Below, piece by piece: positions 12,584 through 49,000 of a DNA stretch of 64,000 bases. The first letter of the stretch is position 1, and each line of letters opens with the position of its first letter. The position numbers were made by a program, and so were the translations under genes. The DNA comes from Paraspadella gotoi (taxonomy: Eukaryota > Chaetognatha): contig CM119265.1 of assembly GCA_051294375.1 (NCBI GenBank), positions 14,190,124-14,254,123 of the forward strand, in the 5' to 3' direction. The notes beneath the pieces are model-generated. The model searched no databases. It was not told the origin of the DNA and worked only from the letters and a program-made list of their open reading frames with translations.

Positions 12584-12656
12584 GTTTTAGCAACGATTTT
12601 ATGTTTCGACGTTAGCTTCAAGTCTTCATAAAAACTGCAAAATAAATCGTTGCTAA
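12584..12656 (-). mobile_element. Short fold-back element, AACGAT family
   Basis: Inverted arms TTTAGCAACGATTTTAT and AAATAAATCGTTGCTAAA flank a small internal sequence that reads, on the minus strand, ATGAAGAC then a loop then GTCGAAACAT. This is the same arrangement as the elements at 33741-33866, 42840-43165 and 48139-48339. It is not coding. Confidence 0.7.
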
Positions 12657-13461
12657 AAAAAAAAAATTCAAACATCTGTAAGATATAAATATCCTACAAA
12701 CCTCTGAGACCGAAAGATTATATAGTTATAAATAAAACCTGAGATAACCTTAGCAGAATAGGTTATCTGAAAAATCGTATAATTAATGAAAACGATGCTT
12801 TTATCTTCAAACCATCTTCGACCGCGACGTCTATGAAGAGGACGATAACGAAGACGACGACGAAAACGACGACGTGGCCGTCGTAAAGTCCTTTGGCTAA
12901 ACACGGGCATCAGCGACGAGTTGAGTCATGCGTTTTGACTGTTTGGGGGGGGGTGAGAGGGAGATGGGTTGAGGAGGAAAAAGAGGAAGCACGTGTCCTC
13001 CGATTCGTCGTGCGAGAGAAAAGGAGCCTCCGTATCGCGTCCTTCACGCGCATTGAATTCGTTCCCTCCGAAATCTGCCCTTTCTGATGCGAAATAATCT
13101 TCGGCCGAAATCTCTTTATCGCTAAATTTCTTTTCTTTATTTTTTTTTATTTCTTTCTTTCTCTCTCATAAAAACGAATTGCATTTACGATATTTTATAT
13201 TTATTTCATTTTATTTTGGTTTTGTTTTCCTTTGTTTATTTTACTTTACTTTTATTAATGTTTACATTTTCTGCAACGTTTCTCTTTGTTGTAACTTTTT
13301 CATCGACAAATTTTGTTTACATTTCTTTGTTTACCTTCAGACTCCGCAGGATGACCTACGAAAAAGCGTTTGGCTCGTGACTGGATACTGGATAGCGTCG
13401 TCCACCGCAAAAAAAATAAAATTAACCGAAAAATAAAACAAAAACAAAAGAAACAATTACG

Positions 13462-13959
13462 ATGTGTTACGTCATCGTAACCTGTCGATCCCTTCTGTGG
13501 ATGCTGCTGACGATCTCGGCGGCGCTGGCCATGATTTCCGCGGTGATAACGCCCAAGTGGCTCATCGGTGAGTGATGTGAGCCCGTTTTGGCAAAACGGG
13601 CGAGTTTATTTGTCTCGGTTTAGGTCTGGTCGTAACTCATAAGAGCCTAGAAAGGACGTAAATGACGCCGTAAATATCTTTGAGAGATACGTATCTGATC
13701 GGCGAACGGATGACGCACGGTAGACGCTCACTTTCCGTTCAAATCGATGAGTTGGTAGACGTAGTATGAAATTTTGCGAGTTGCTTTGCTTCCGCTCATA
13801 CATACATGTACATTGTACAATACATACACACATCACTCTCATGCATGTTCTCTCTTCCATAATCTCTCCCCATTTCTTTCCCAATATTCTCTTCATTTTA
13901 TTTCCTGCTTCGTAAAATGCCTTCCTCTCTCCCTCCTCACTTTTTCTCACTTCCCCTGA

Positions 13960-14027
<68 letters not shown>

Positions 14028-14949
14028 GAAGCGTTATATCTAACAAAAACGTTTGTAAGCTTTTACTTGACCACAGCGCGTCCAACTCCTACCTCCCTTT
14101 ATCTCCCTCAGGCTATCCGCGTTCCAACTTCCGCACGCCCGTCAACCCGAGCTCGGTTCGCCCTCAATTCGAGAAGGAGATCCTCGACTCGATCGCCGGC
14201 TCCTCCGAACTCGCGCTTTCGCTCGTTTCCACCGACGATAGCCAGGGGCGAGGCGAGGCACGAGACTCCTACCGCCCCACCCTCGGCCTCTACAACCGCT
14301 GCACCGTGATCCACCACGCCGACTTCCGCGGCGTGTCTTCGCAGCGTCTCCGCGAACACTGCGCCCCTTTCGTCGACTCCTTCGACATGCCCGACCGCGT
14401 GTTCCCGGACTTTTGGAAGGCGGCCATCGTCTTCTTGGGCTTGGGCCTGACTCTGCTCTCGGTGACAGTTCTTTCTAGCTTATTGGGGTGTTGCTGCAGG
14501 AGCATCTGCAAGAAGAGCATATTCACGGTGTCGGGGTTGGTGCAAGCCATCGCAGGTCGGAGGAAGTAAAAAAGTTTTATAATGCCTGGTATCTTTTTTA
14601 ATAAAACTTTATTTTATTTCTCAGGCCTGTTTTTCATTTTCGGACTCGTCATGTTCCCCGCTGGTTGGGGAAACGAGAAGGTTAGGGATTACTGCGGCCA
14701 AAACGCTGCGCCATTTGTCTTGGATCAGTGCGATCTGGGTAAGTTTTTTCAACCATTGACGAATCTCCAATGGCGCTTTAAACCGGAACCGATCCCTGTT
14801 TTCAAGGTTGGGCCTTTTACGCCGCCATGGGCTCCACGTTTCTGGTTTTCGTTTGTTCGATCCTCTCCGTTCAAGCAGAGATTTCGACCTCTAGCGACGA
14901 TGTGCAGGATGAAATTCTCAAGGGGAAGACGCTCATTTGTTTGCCATAA
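13462..14949 (+). CDS. LHFPL-family tetraspan membrane protein
   Basis: Four exons, 13462-13567, 14112-14555, 14625-14738 and 14807-14949, give about 268 residues, with consistent phases and GT-AG introns. The layout is LHFPL: a first membrane segment ([20 protein letters not shown] followed by PKWLIG); an extracellular loop with [11 protein letters not shown]; a second segment after [15 protein letters not shown] palmitoylation-like cysteines ([13 protein letters not shown]); a third segment ([15 protein letters not shown]); a conserved C-x-L-G-W-A-F-Y motif; and a fourth segment ending in SVQAE. Family members act as plasma-membrane partners of cell-surface complexes, and vertebrate LHFPL5 serves the hair-cell tip link. 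Which paralogue this is cannot be settled by eye. The ATG is the first before the membrane segment. The exon 1/exon 2 intron contains a long CT tract. A possible AATAAA follows at about 15085. The gene is convergent with the usherin gene. Confidence 0.9.
13962..14024. repeat. (CT)n microsatellite in LHFPL-like intron 1
   Basis: A pure CT tract of about 62 bases lies shortly upstream of the exon 2 acceptor. Confidence 0.95.
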
Positions 14950-15728
14950 TAATTATACGATTCATTCTCTGAAACAATATGAATATAGAATCATCTTATG
15001 TTGAAATGTGCCGGTCATTTTTATTGCAACCAGTGGAGACTTTTTTTGATGTGTACAATTTCAAACCCAGTATTTAAAATTTCAAATAAATCATTTAATT
15101 ATATTAAGCTCCACTACCAATTTTACGCCATTATGTTGCATTAAGACAAACGAATATATAGATTTGCTAGGTATTTTTTTATTTTACTCAGACAATGAAC
15201 TTTGTAAATTAGCTTTTTGTACATTATTCTCAGACTAGTAAGCTATTTGAATTATAGTTTGAATGGCATTATTTGCTGTTTACAATTGCATTGATACTGC
15301 AAATGCCGACTTGTCACGTTTCCATTCTCAGGAACTTATTTATTAAAATTTTGATTTGATTTTAATGTATAATTATTACAATATTAGTTTGTTGTAACTG
15401 CAATTTGTATTATTTTGCTATAAAACTACAAGTAATAAATTCTTGATTCGTAATTTGTTTGTTTGTTTATGCCACTTAAGAATAATCAGAAATCCATCAC
15501 GCATAAAACGGCGGCCCTTGTTACAGTTTGTAAGACGACTTACAAAAGCTTTGAAGTTATTTTGGCTTAAAAATTGTTAAATGAAAAAAAAAAATTTTTA
15601 AATGTTTGTTGACAAATTTTTTACTTATTCTCAAACAAATCAAATTTAGTATTTGTTATATTAGCAACAGAACAGATGAATATCAAAATTAGTATTTCAC
15701 ATAATAACAACGAATGAAGGTTACAAGG

Positions 15729-38465
<22,737 letters not shown>

Positions 38466-38649
38466 GGTCGGGTTTAGATGTGGGGAAGGGGGTAGGAGAA
38501 GAGAGGGAGAAGAGAAGAGGAAGCAGGGGGAGAACAGGAAAGGGAAATGACCAGCGAGAGAATGAATATTGGGAACTGGGAGAATTTCGGTCCGGCCATC
38601 TTAGTCGATCCGTTTGTATAAATATATGACATATATAAGATTTAATCAA

Positions 38650-40090
<1,441 letters not shown>

Positions 40091-43000
40091 ATGGAAGTGA
40101 CCCACAATGAAGGAAAGGAGGAGGCTTCCAAGGAGGCGAGTGACTCCGAAGACGAGAGCGAAATCCTGGAGGAGAGTCCCTGCGGTCGATGGCAAAAGAG
40201 GAGAGAAGAGGTAAGGAATGTGGTGAGGTGGGGGAGATGGCAGAAGATGAGAGAAGAGGTAAGTAATGTGGAGAATTGGGGGAGGTGGCAAAAGAGGAGA
40301 GAAGAGATAAGGGATGTGGTGGGATAGGGGGAAATGGCAAAAGAGGAGAGAAGTAGGGAGAGATGGCAAAAGAGGAGAGAAGAGTCAAGGTGGTTGGGTA
40401 GATAGCAAAGGAGTGATGAAGGCGAGGTGGTGAGGTGTAGGAGATGGCAAAAGAAAGGATAAGTGGTAAGACAGGTGGTATTCCGAAAACCAAAATGTCA
40501 GACGCTTGAAGTTGAAGATAAGTTTTATTCATGTCATCACTTCATTCAAAGCATCATTTTACTATATCTGTTAGGTTTTCCTACTAAACCTAGGTGCGGG
40601 CTATTCTTTTTGTATGACTTTAAGCATTATAGACGTTTAGCATCATATATAGTTGTAATATAAACGTAACATAACGAAGTATAAACGTTCAAAATAAGCA
40701 AATATCCCATTCTTTAGAACCATAATGAATTCGCGTAATAAAACCGTAAGGACAGCCGTAAAGCATCAGAAAAAGCGACCGAAAAGGGATCCGAGAAAGC
40801 AGCCGCTGGACTGTGAAACAGATTATATAACGATTTAATATAAAATGTTCGAATTATAAACGCAATAAAAACTTATTAAAAACGAATTAAGAACCATATA
40901 AACGGACCTAGTATACACGTCGAACTTTATAAAAATTTGGCGATTACATAAGCATAAAAATATACATTTTAACTTTAGAAATAAACGGCGTTGCATAAGC
41001 AGAGAATTTGGCATTAAATTCGAAGCAGCAATAAACGGTAACGTGCAGTGAAATCGTCTGTGAACCGAATTTAAAAAAATAGGACGAGAGAGAAAAAACT
41101 GGTCTCTCGCGAAAGCGGGGCAAACAAAAGATCAGAACGAAGTGACACTAGTCAATGACTAGTATGACTAGTAGTCACACTACGTTTACGTTGAATACTA
41201 TGAATAGGTTATTCTGTCTTTTGTCAAGTGTTTGTACAAATACAATGAACACTGAACACACTTTACCTAATTAATTAATTAATTAATTAATTAATTACGG
41301 AATTAAAATTTGCCATTTTTTCTTCTTTCAAACTTGTTGGCAAACGTAACACTTTCCATCACGCACGAAGTAGAAATCGAAGGTTCGGCGACATCCTTCG
41401 CAAAGAGAGACTTTCCAACCGGTCGTTCCCGCCAAACCGAACTCGATAAACAAATCGATCTTTAGCGGCAAATATTGATTCTGTTCGAACTTGTTGAAGG
41501 TTCTCGACGGGAGATCCCGGTAGTAGGCGGCGTAGATCGAGGAGACTTCGCGAGCTTTTTCCAAAAGAGCCGCGAAATCTGGGTTTTTCTTGAAAATTCT
41601 GTAGAGTTGGAAGAGACCCATGGTGTCGGACCGGCAATACTTGATCATCTCTTCGGTGATGGGGCGACTCGACCAGTATTCGCGCGAACCGATCATTTTT
41701 CCTTCCCCAATTTTCTTCTGCTTCGCAAGAGAAGAATCAACTGAGTAGTTTGCGAAGCATTTGCTCAAACCCCATAAATGGTCCACTTTTCCTCTACTAG
41801 TTGTGTCGCGCTCCTGAATTAAGGGGTGAACTTAGGTAATATTTTGCCTGATTAACTGAGCAAAGTGTTACTGAAATTGCCTAGGTAAAAAAATGATTTT
41901 TTTTTAATTAATATAGGCAATTTCTGAATCAAAATATTTTGCTTATATTTATTTTTAAAGATAAATAAAACAATATATTTTCTTTTATTGTTTTAATTTC
42001 GTTATCAACTATATTTTCAATTTGTTATTACTATATTTTAAGCCTAAAAATACTTTTCCCAGATGGCATGAAATATGAGCATCAGCATTAAGTATGTAAA
42101 CTACTTGGCTACTACCAGACCCAGAACCAATAAAATTATTAAAGAAGATTAATTCATTGATAAATAAAAAAATAACAGATAATAAAGAAATTAGTAATAA
42201 CAATAAGGATGCATACATTTAAAGAGATTTGCAATGCAATGTATCCTGATAAGATAAGATTAAAACCTTGATCAAAGATGATGTAAAAATGTACACAAGA
42301 CTCAAGACGCCCAAAAATGTTTTGTATCTTATTTAGAATGTTAAAGCTCATTAGAATTCTTTGCAGAATATGATATGGATTACTCAATACCTCCCTAGCT
42401 GATAATATTAAAAAATTCGAGCTCGATATGGAAAGTAAATATCCTATGGATATGATTTTGAAATAAAAAAATCTAAAAAAATTCTTCTATTTTTTCATCA
42501 TTAACAAAGATTTTAACTCAAAGTAATAAATGACATTCTTGAACATACTGAAAAATGTTTATCTTATTTAAAAACAACTATATAATAGACTCCAACCCCT
42601 GTCTCCAAACACCAAATACCAAACACCAAACATATTTTAGCTATTAATTTTTTTTATAAAATTATTTTATCTTTCATTAAAAACATTTGGGCTAAAACTA
42701 ATTGAATTTAAATGTTGAGCAAATTAAAGTTTTATATTTGATAAAGATTTTGTTTAGAAATTAATACAGAAAATATCCTATTTTGTTATTTTTTTAATTT
42801 TATATAAAAATTTGTGTTTTTTCCTTTCTGTTTCGTTGTGATTTGATTTAGAACAAAGTTTTGAAGAGAGATTTAACAACGATTTTTATTTCATAGTGAA
42901 ACGGACATGTTTCGACTCACATACGAGTCTTCTTTGCAAAATTACTTGTTTCACTATCTTATATTTTTATATTTTATGAATGTTTTACTATTTAAACTTT

Positions 43001-46000
43001 GTGTGTAACTCTCTCTCTCTCTCTTTCTCTCCCTCTTCTTCTTTTGTAGAAAAATTTTTGAGCATTTCACAAAAACTTTGACGCTGATGAAGGCTCAAAT
43101 TGTGAGCCGAAACATGTTTGTCTACCAATAAAAATTGTTGTTGCAATTAAATAATTCGTCTCCTTAATTTATTTAATTTATATTATTTTATTATATATAT
43201 ATTACTTTTTAAAAATATTATTTGCTTATTATATCTAATAACTCATTTTGGGAGGGGGAGGTCAGTGTTGTCTTCTGGAAATAGAAGGAGCATCTATACA
43301 ACACAAGGTTAGACTACAATAAAATACAATTAGACTACAATATTTAATTAAATATCATTTGGCTTCAAATTTTTAAAGATAACCTTTCCTTTTGAAATCT
43401 TAGCAAATTAGATCATAAGTTTATCAGTTATATCTTAGTTTTAAAGATCCTTTCCTCAATTAAAAATTGCCTACTTTTATTCAGTTAACTACTAAGTAAA
43501 CCAAAAAATTGTCTATTACCTATTAAAGAAAAAATCTTTGCCTAAGTTCACCCCTTATCCTGAATACAAATAATAAGTTCAATATTCACAACTGTCAGGC
43601 ATAAAATAGAAGCGTCGTTAAAAATAAAGAAATAAATAAAACCACCGGTCCACCAGCAGTCAATACGAAAAAGACTCAATTCCAATCTCACAAACCTTGT
43701 TTGGGTTAATTTAATAATTAAATCATAAATTTTTATTAATTTTTAATAATTTAATCATTAAATCTTAGGAATTGTTTATTGTTTGCCAATACAACGATTT
43801 TTATTAAATAAAAATCGTTGTATTGGCAAACAATAAACAATTCCTAATATTCACTTAGCAACGAAAAGAGATTTTTTATTAATTTTTTATTTTTATTTTT
43901 TATTTTTAATTTTTTATTAATTTTTANNNNNNNNNNCAGTCAATACGAAAAAAAGACTCACTTCCAATCTCACAAACCTTGTTTGGGTTAATTTAATAAT
44001 TAAATCATAAATTTTTATTAATTTTTAATAATTTAATCATTAAATCATAAATTTTTATTAATTTTTAATATTTTAATCATTAAATCATAAATTTTTATTA
44101 ATTTTTAATAATTTAATCATGAAATCATAAATTTTTCGACGGAACATGCCGGTGTAATATTTTAAATCTTTTACAAAACACTTACGTTCAAATGTTTGGT
44201 CCGATTTCTAATCGGAACCAAAGAAGTTAACCCTCTCCTCAACAAGATGTGAATAAGTTGAAGATCCAACACTCCCCGCAGCGTCACTCCCCACTGGTGA
44301 TACATCGCGTCCGAGTCGTTGCGGCAGTCGAACATCAGCTTAACAACAGCTTCGTCTTCGAGGATTCGCTTCAGCCTTTCGTCCAAAGAATCAGTCTTCA
44401 GCTCGAGCGTGTCAAAGAGATAAAGCTTCTCCGTCGTAGCGATTGACAGAATGGTGACTTTTCCTTCGCGACTGAGTTTGACCCCTTCGCAGTCGACGGC
44501 GATAAGGCGAGGCTTCTCCGGCGACATTTTCAACACTTTCTCTTGTCGCTTTTCATCGTCGTCGTCGTCGTCGTCGTCTTCGCGTTTTCGTTTGGAAAAG
44601 CTTTTATCCGGAGATTCGGCTTCGGCTGCGGTTGACGGAACCGATTCTGCCACGGTTCCTTCGACCGACGAATCCGACGGTCTGGATTCTGTCGTAGGCT
44701 GCGGCGATGAGGGAGTTTTGCTGGAGTCGCCCGATCGTGGTTCAGAAGATAATACGGTCGTCCAAAAGCTTTCTTGCGAAGGATCTTTTTCCGCTGGAGA
44801 ATTTCGTCCGATATACGCCTCCAACTCCTTGATGGCGAGATCGAGTTCCGAGGGAGACGACACCACCGCGACGTCGGAAGCGGACATTTTTCTTAATTAG
44901 TTTAGCGATTCTGGATCTTAATTTCCTTTAAAAGAAAAATATAATATCTCCGGTCCGAAGTCCGGAAGAAGTAAATAGTAGAAATCAATGGGAATAGTAT
45001 CGAGAGACATGGAATGACCGTCTGTGATTGGTCGGAATGGAATCTTCTTCAACGAATCATCATCCCTAGAAACGGCATAAAACAAGTCTTCGGGCGTCTT
45101 CCCTTACAACCGATATTTTATTTTTACTAGTTTAAAGTAAATAATTGTTCATCTATTAACCTCTTAAAACTTAGATCAACGAAGGAAACCGAGAAAAATA
45201 AAATAATGACGAGACATTTTAAAGATTTTTAGTCCCAAAAATCTTATGACAATCGACAAATAGTAAGCAGACCAAAACCTGATTTGAGGAATGTCGATAT
45301 CTTGTCTTTCTATCTCTTTTTTACTTTTCTTCTTCTTTATACGTAATATGTGCAATATGTGTAATATGTATTGTGTAGTGTTTACTTATATATTTTTGTA
45401 GTAAAAAAGTATTATTGTGATTTAGATAAAGATAAAGAGTTAAGAACAAAATATAAATCACTTTGATTGAAAAAATTATGTCTTCAGCTTCTAAAATAAT
45501 AGTTTTTATTTTAGAAGATTTTTTGTAAAATGTAATGAAAAGTGTTAATTGTAAGTAAAGTATAATTTTCCATCGTGTTTATTATCATGCGTCCACTAAA
45601 AGAGGGAGCAATAAAGTATTGTTAGATCAATAAGCTTTTATCACTCCATTCTACTGTGTACGTATATAAAGGTTAATATAAATTAAACAAGAACCAGTCT
45701 CCGACTGAACTCTAGTCATGCCTCTAGTTAATTACTATTAAAATAAATAATGTAATATTCTATGTAGATTTTGGTTGTAAAATAATGAAAAGTATCATGA
45801 CTAATTGTCTATGAGCAGTTCATTACAATTTTTCGTTTCTGATGAGATTACAAACGAGGCACATTCCTCGTCGTTCGAAGAAAAAATCATACTCTCGCCG
45901 ACAGCCATCGCATTCAAAGACACTCTCGGTCCAAGGCCCCGTCGACCCGAACTCTATGAACAAATCCAACTTGAGTGGCAGAAATCCGTTCTCTTCGAAG

Positions 46001-49000
46001 ACGTCGTTGGTTCGATTCGGGAGATCGCGGAAGAATTCCGCGTAAATACGGGACGCTTGGAAAGCGGATTCGAAGCGTGTCGTAAAGCGGGGATTCTTTT
46101 CAAAGACGTCGAAGAGATGAAAAAGACCGACCGTATTTGCATGGCAATATTGCATCATTTCGTAGGTGACGGGGCGACGATGCCAAAAATCCTTCTGGCT
46201 CTGAACTTCGTTTTCTCCCTTCTGCCTCTGAATCATGAAGGAATAGTCGACGCTATACATTCTGAAGCATTTGCTCAATCCCATCAAGTTGTCGACTAAG
46301 GAGCGAGTCGTTGATCTACGTTCCTGAAAAAAAATTTTTTTACTTCGACTACATTTATAATTTTATAACAAATGCTACAATTAAAGACTTTCCTTCATAT
46401 ATCCAATTATATTTCTCAGCGGAACAAAATCAACTAATGTTCTTCGCAAAATAATTTCCAAGAGCTCCAGATCCAGAACGCCATCTAAAAGAACATTGTG
46501 TTGACGGAACAAGGCGTTGGAGTCTAAGCGACAGTCGAACATTAACTTGACAAGGGTTTTATCTTTTATCCTTCTCAGCCTGTCGTCCATAGAACGAGTA
46601 CCCAATTGAATCAAATCGAAAATGAAGACTTTGTCCGGAATTGCGATGGAGAGGAGCGTCACTTCCCATCTACGATGACGTCGGACTCCTTGACAGGCAA
46701 CGGCGAGGACCGGGGATTCCACGGGCGCTGCTTTAGCCTTTTTACGAGGTAGTTGAGACGAGGACGCTTTTGATTCCGCATTGTCTTCCTCCTCTCGTTT
46801 CCTTTTGGTCGTCGTCGATTTCAAGAGGAATTGCGACGAAGTTGGGTCGCTCTTTGTCGTGGCCGCTCTTGAAGATTGAGATTCTTCGATAATCTTTGGT
46901 GGCGATTTCGACGCTCTCCTCAAGATCGCTTCTAACGTTTGGACGGCCCGTTCGAATTTTGATGAGGAAGAAACCACTTCCATGGCGGATGTGGACATCT
47001 TCGCGGATGAATCCACGTTGATATCATCGTATCATTTGAATCCCGAAAAATCCGAAAAACATTTTGTTGTCGTCGATGCCGATTGTCGATTTCTCAGAAT
47101 TGCGAACACAAATTTCCCAGAATTCACAGACATTACAGAATTTCTCGGAAATAGCACGTTTTAATTATTTTGTTTTTCACCTTATTAGTATCACTCCAGT
47201 ACGAACAAAGGAACATTTTTCGGGAATAAGCAAGGCCAAGGGAATATAATTTTTGTAAACCCTCCAAAAAGTATTCACAATGATTTTACATTTAATTAAT
47301 TAATATGAAACAATGAGAAAGATAAGTTTTATTCCCTTTTCGAGTTATACCGTAATACCGTAGTGCTCTGTTACCAGGTGAAGCAGCGGGATGTACCCGG
47401 CATCGATGTGGCCTACCTCGCCATGGACACCGAAGAGGGCGTCGAGGTTGTTTGGAACGAGACCCAGTTCTCCGACAGGCGGAGGAACTTCAAGGAGCAA
47501 GAGAAGAAGATCCGGAAGATCTTCGACAACCTCATCCGACTCGAGCATCCCAACATCGTCAAGTTCCACAAATACTGGACAGACACAGAATCAGAGGAGA
47601 AGCCAAGAGTGGTGAGAAAAATTTTTTTTATTGAATATATATATATATATATATATTTACTTTCGCCGACTGGGTTTGGGAGGGGTAAGGGTTAACAATG
47701 ATTTAAGGGTGGTTACCACTGGTTCGGGCCAGGGTTAGGGTAATTGGGTAATATTTTTAAATAATTTTTTAAAAGCCGCCATAACCGCGGTCGGCGAAAG
47801 TAAAATTTAGCCATATATTGTATATATTAATTTTTTAAGATTAAGCGATTGATTGATCGACCAGTGAATTTAACCTCACATTCCACACTGTTTTATCCAG
47901 GTGTTCATAACCGAGTACATGTCGTCAGGTTCGCTGCGATCGTTCTTGAGGAAAACCAAAATGAACAACAAAAGTCTCTCGGAAAAAACGTGGAAACTAT
48001 GGTGCACTCAGATTTTGTCAGCGTTGAGGTAATCAGAGGATTTTTTTTAAAAAATACTGTAATAAAGCTTATTTTTATTTCGAGATAACCTGCAATTATG
48101 TACCTAATTTAAAAAGTAATCAGTATAATCCTTACATTGTGTTTTTAGTCTTTCTTTTTCGTTGCGTTAGAATATTTAGTGAAAAGTTTAAATTGGATTT
48201 CACAACGATTTTATTTGTATTAATGAACAGGCATGTTTACGAGTCTTCATCAGCGTTAACGTAAATCTCAGAGTCGAAACATGTCCGTTCATTAATACAA
48301 ATAAAATCGTTGTGAAATCCAATTTAAACTTTTCACTAAAATCCTTACATTATAAAATTGTAATTTTTACAGCTATCTCCACGCTTGCGATCCGCCAATC
48401 ATCCACGGCAATCTCGCCTGCGACACGATCTTCATCCAACACAATGGACTGGTTAAGATCGGCAGCGTCGCTCCCGAGGCGATCCACCACCACGTCAAAA
48501 CTTGCAGAGAGGAAAAAAAGAACATGCATTACATCGCCCCGGAGTACGCAGGTTGAAAAATCTTCGTAGGCATCCTCGTCTACTTTTTAGATGTAATTTT
48601 TCCAGATGTTCTGAACTCATAAATTTATGAACTTTTCACGAAGAATAAATTTGTTGCCCGAGCACCTCTTAAAATCTGTTTGCCGGCAGGTATGGAGGAG
48701 CCTTCCCCCGCGGCTGACATCTACTCCTTCGGCGTCTGTGCCCTCGTTATGGCAGCGTTGGAGTTGAGCGAATGCAACTTCGTCGCCGACGACGTCCTCG
48801 ACGCCGCCGTCGACAAGATCGACAACCCGTTGCAGAGAGACTTTATCAAGTGAGAAAGACAACGTTCGAATGAGATGGTGGGAAGGGAAGGTCTAATCAC
48901 GGTTTACAATCCTTAAATGCTATAATTTCACTATTTCATTTTGGATCGAATTGTTACGCTTTCCCTTCGTAGGCGCTGCCTCTCCCAGGATCCGCGATCG

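Larger units (their letters stand above)
7297..13461. other. Gene-poor interval
   Basis: I see no convincing protein-coding gene. Open frames here are short, low-complexity or run through GA/CT repeats. A plus-strand frame at about 9931-10218 contains a leucine-rich hydrophobic stretch but has no homology that I recognise and looks fortuitous. The interval holds a telomere-like minisatellite, several microsatellites, GAC/GTC-rich stretches (8980-9060, 11650-11690, 12810-12890) and a fold-back element at 12584-12656. Confidence 0.6.
43666..44140. repeat. Direct repeat spanning the assembly gap
   Basis: Bases 43669-43765 (CAGTCAATACGAAAAAGACTC onward) recur at 43937 onward with two or three differences, followed by several ATAAATTTTTATTAATTTTT units. 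The two copies flank the N run. Confidence 0.9.

Noticed and set aside
13606-14085. Minus-strand frame with a long Arg-Glu alternating run
   Set aside because: The Arg-Glu run is the translation of the CT microsatellite in the LHFPL-like intron 1. Similar Arg-Glu or Ser-Leu runs at 9295-9507, 11058-11105, 35544-35734, 37178-37438 and 39507-39833 were rejected for the same reason.
43083-43125. Active hammerhead ribozyme
   Set aside because: CTGATGA, a stable stem II and GAAA are in the right order, but there is one extra base before stem II and I could not find the matching stem III strand ending in the cleavage triplet. Kept only as hammerhead-like.
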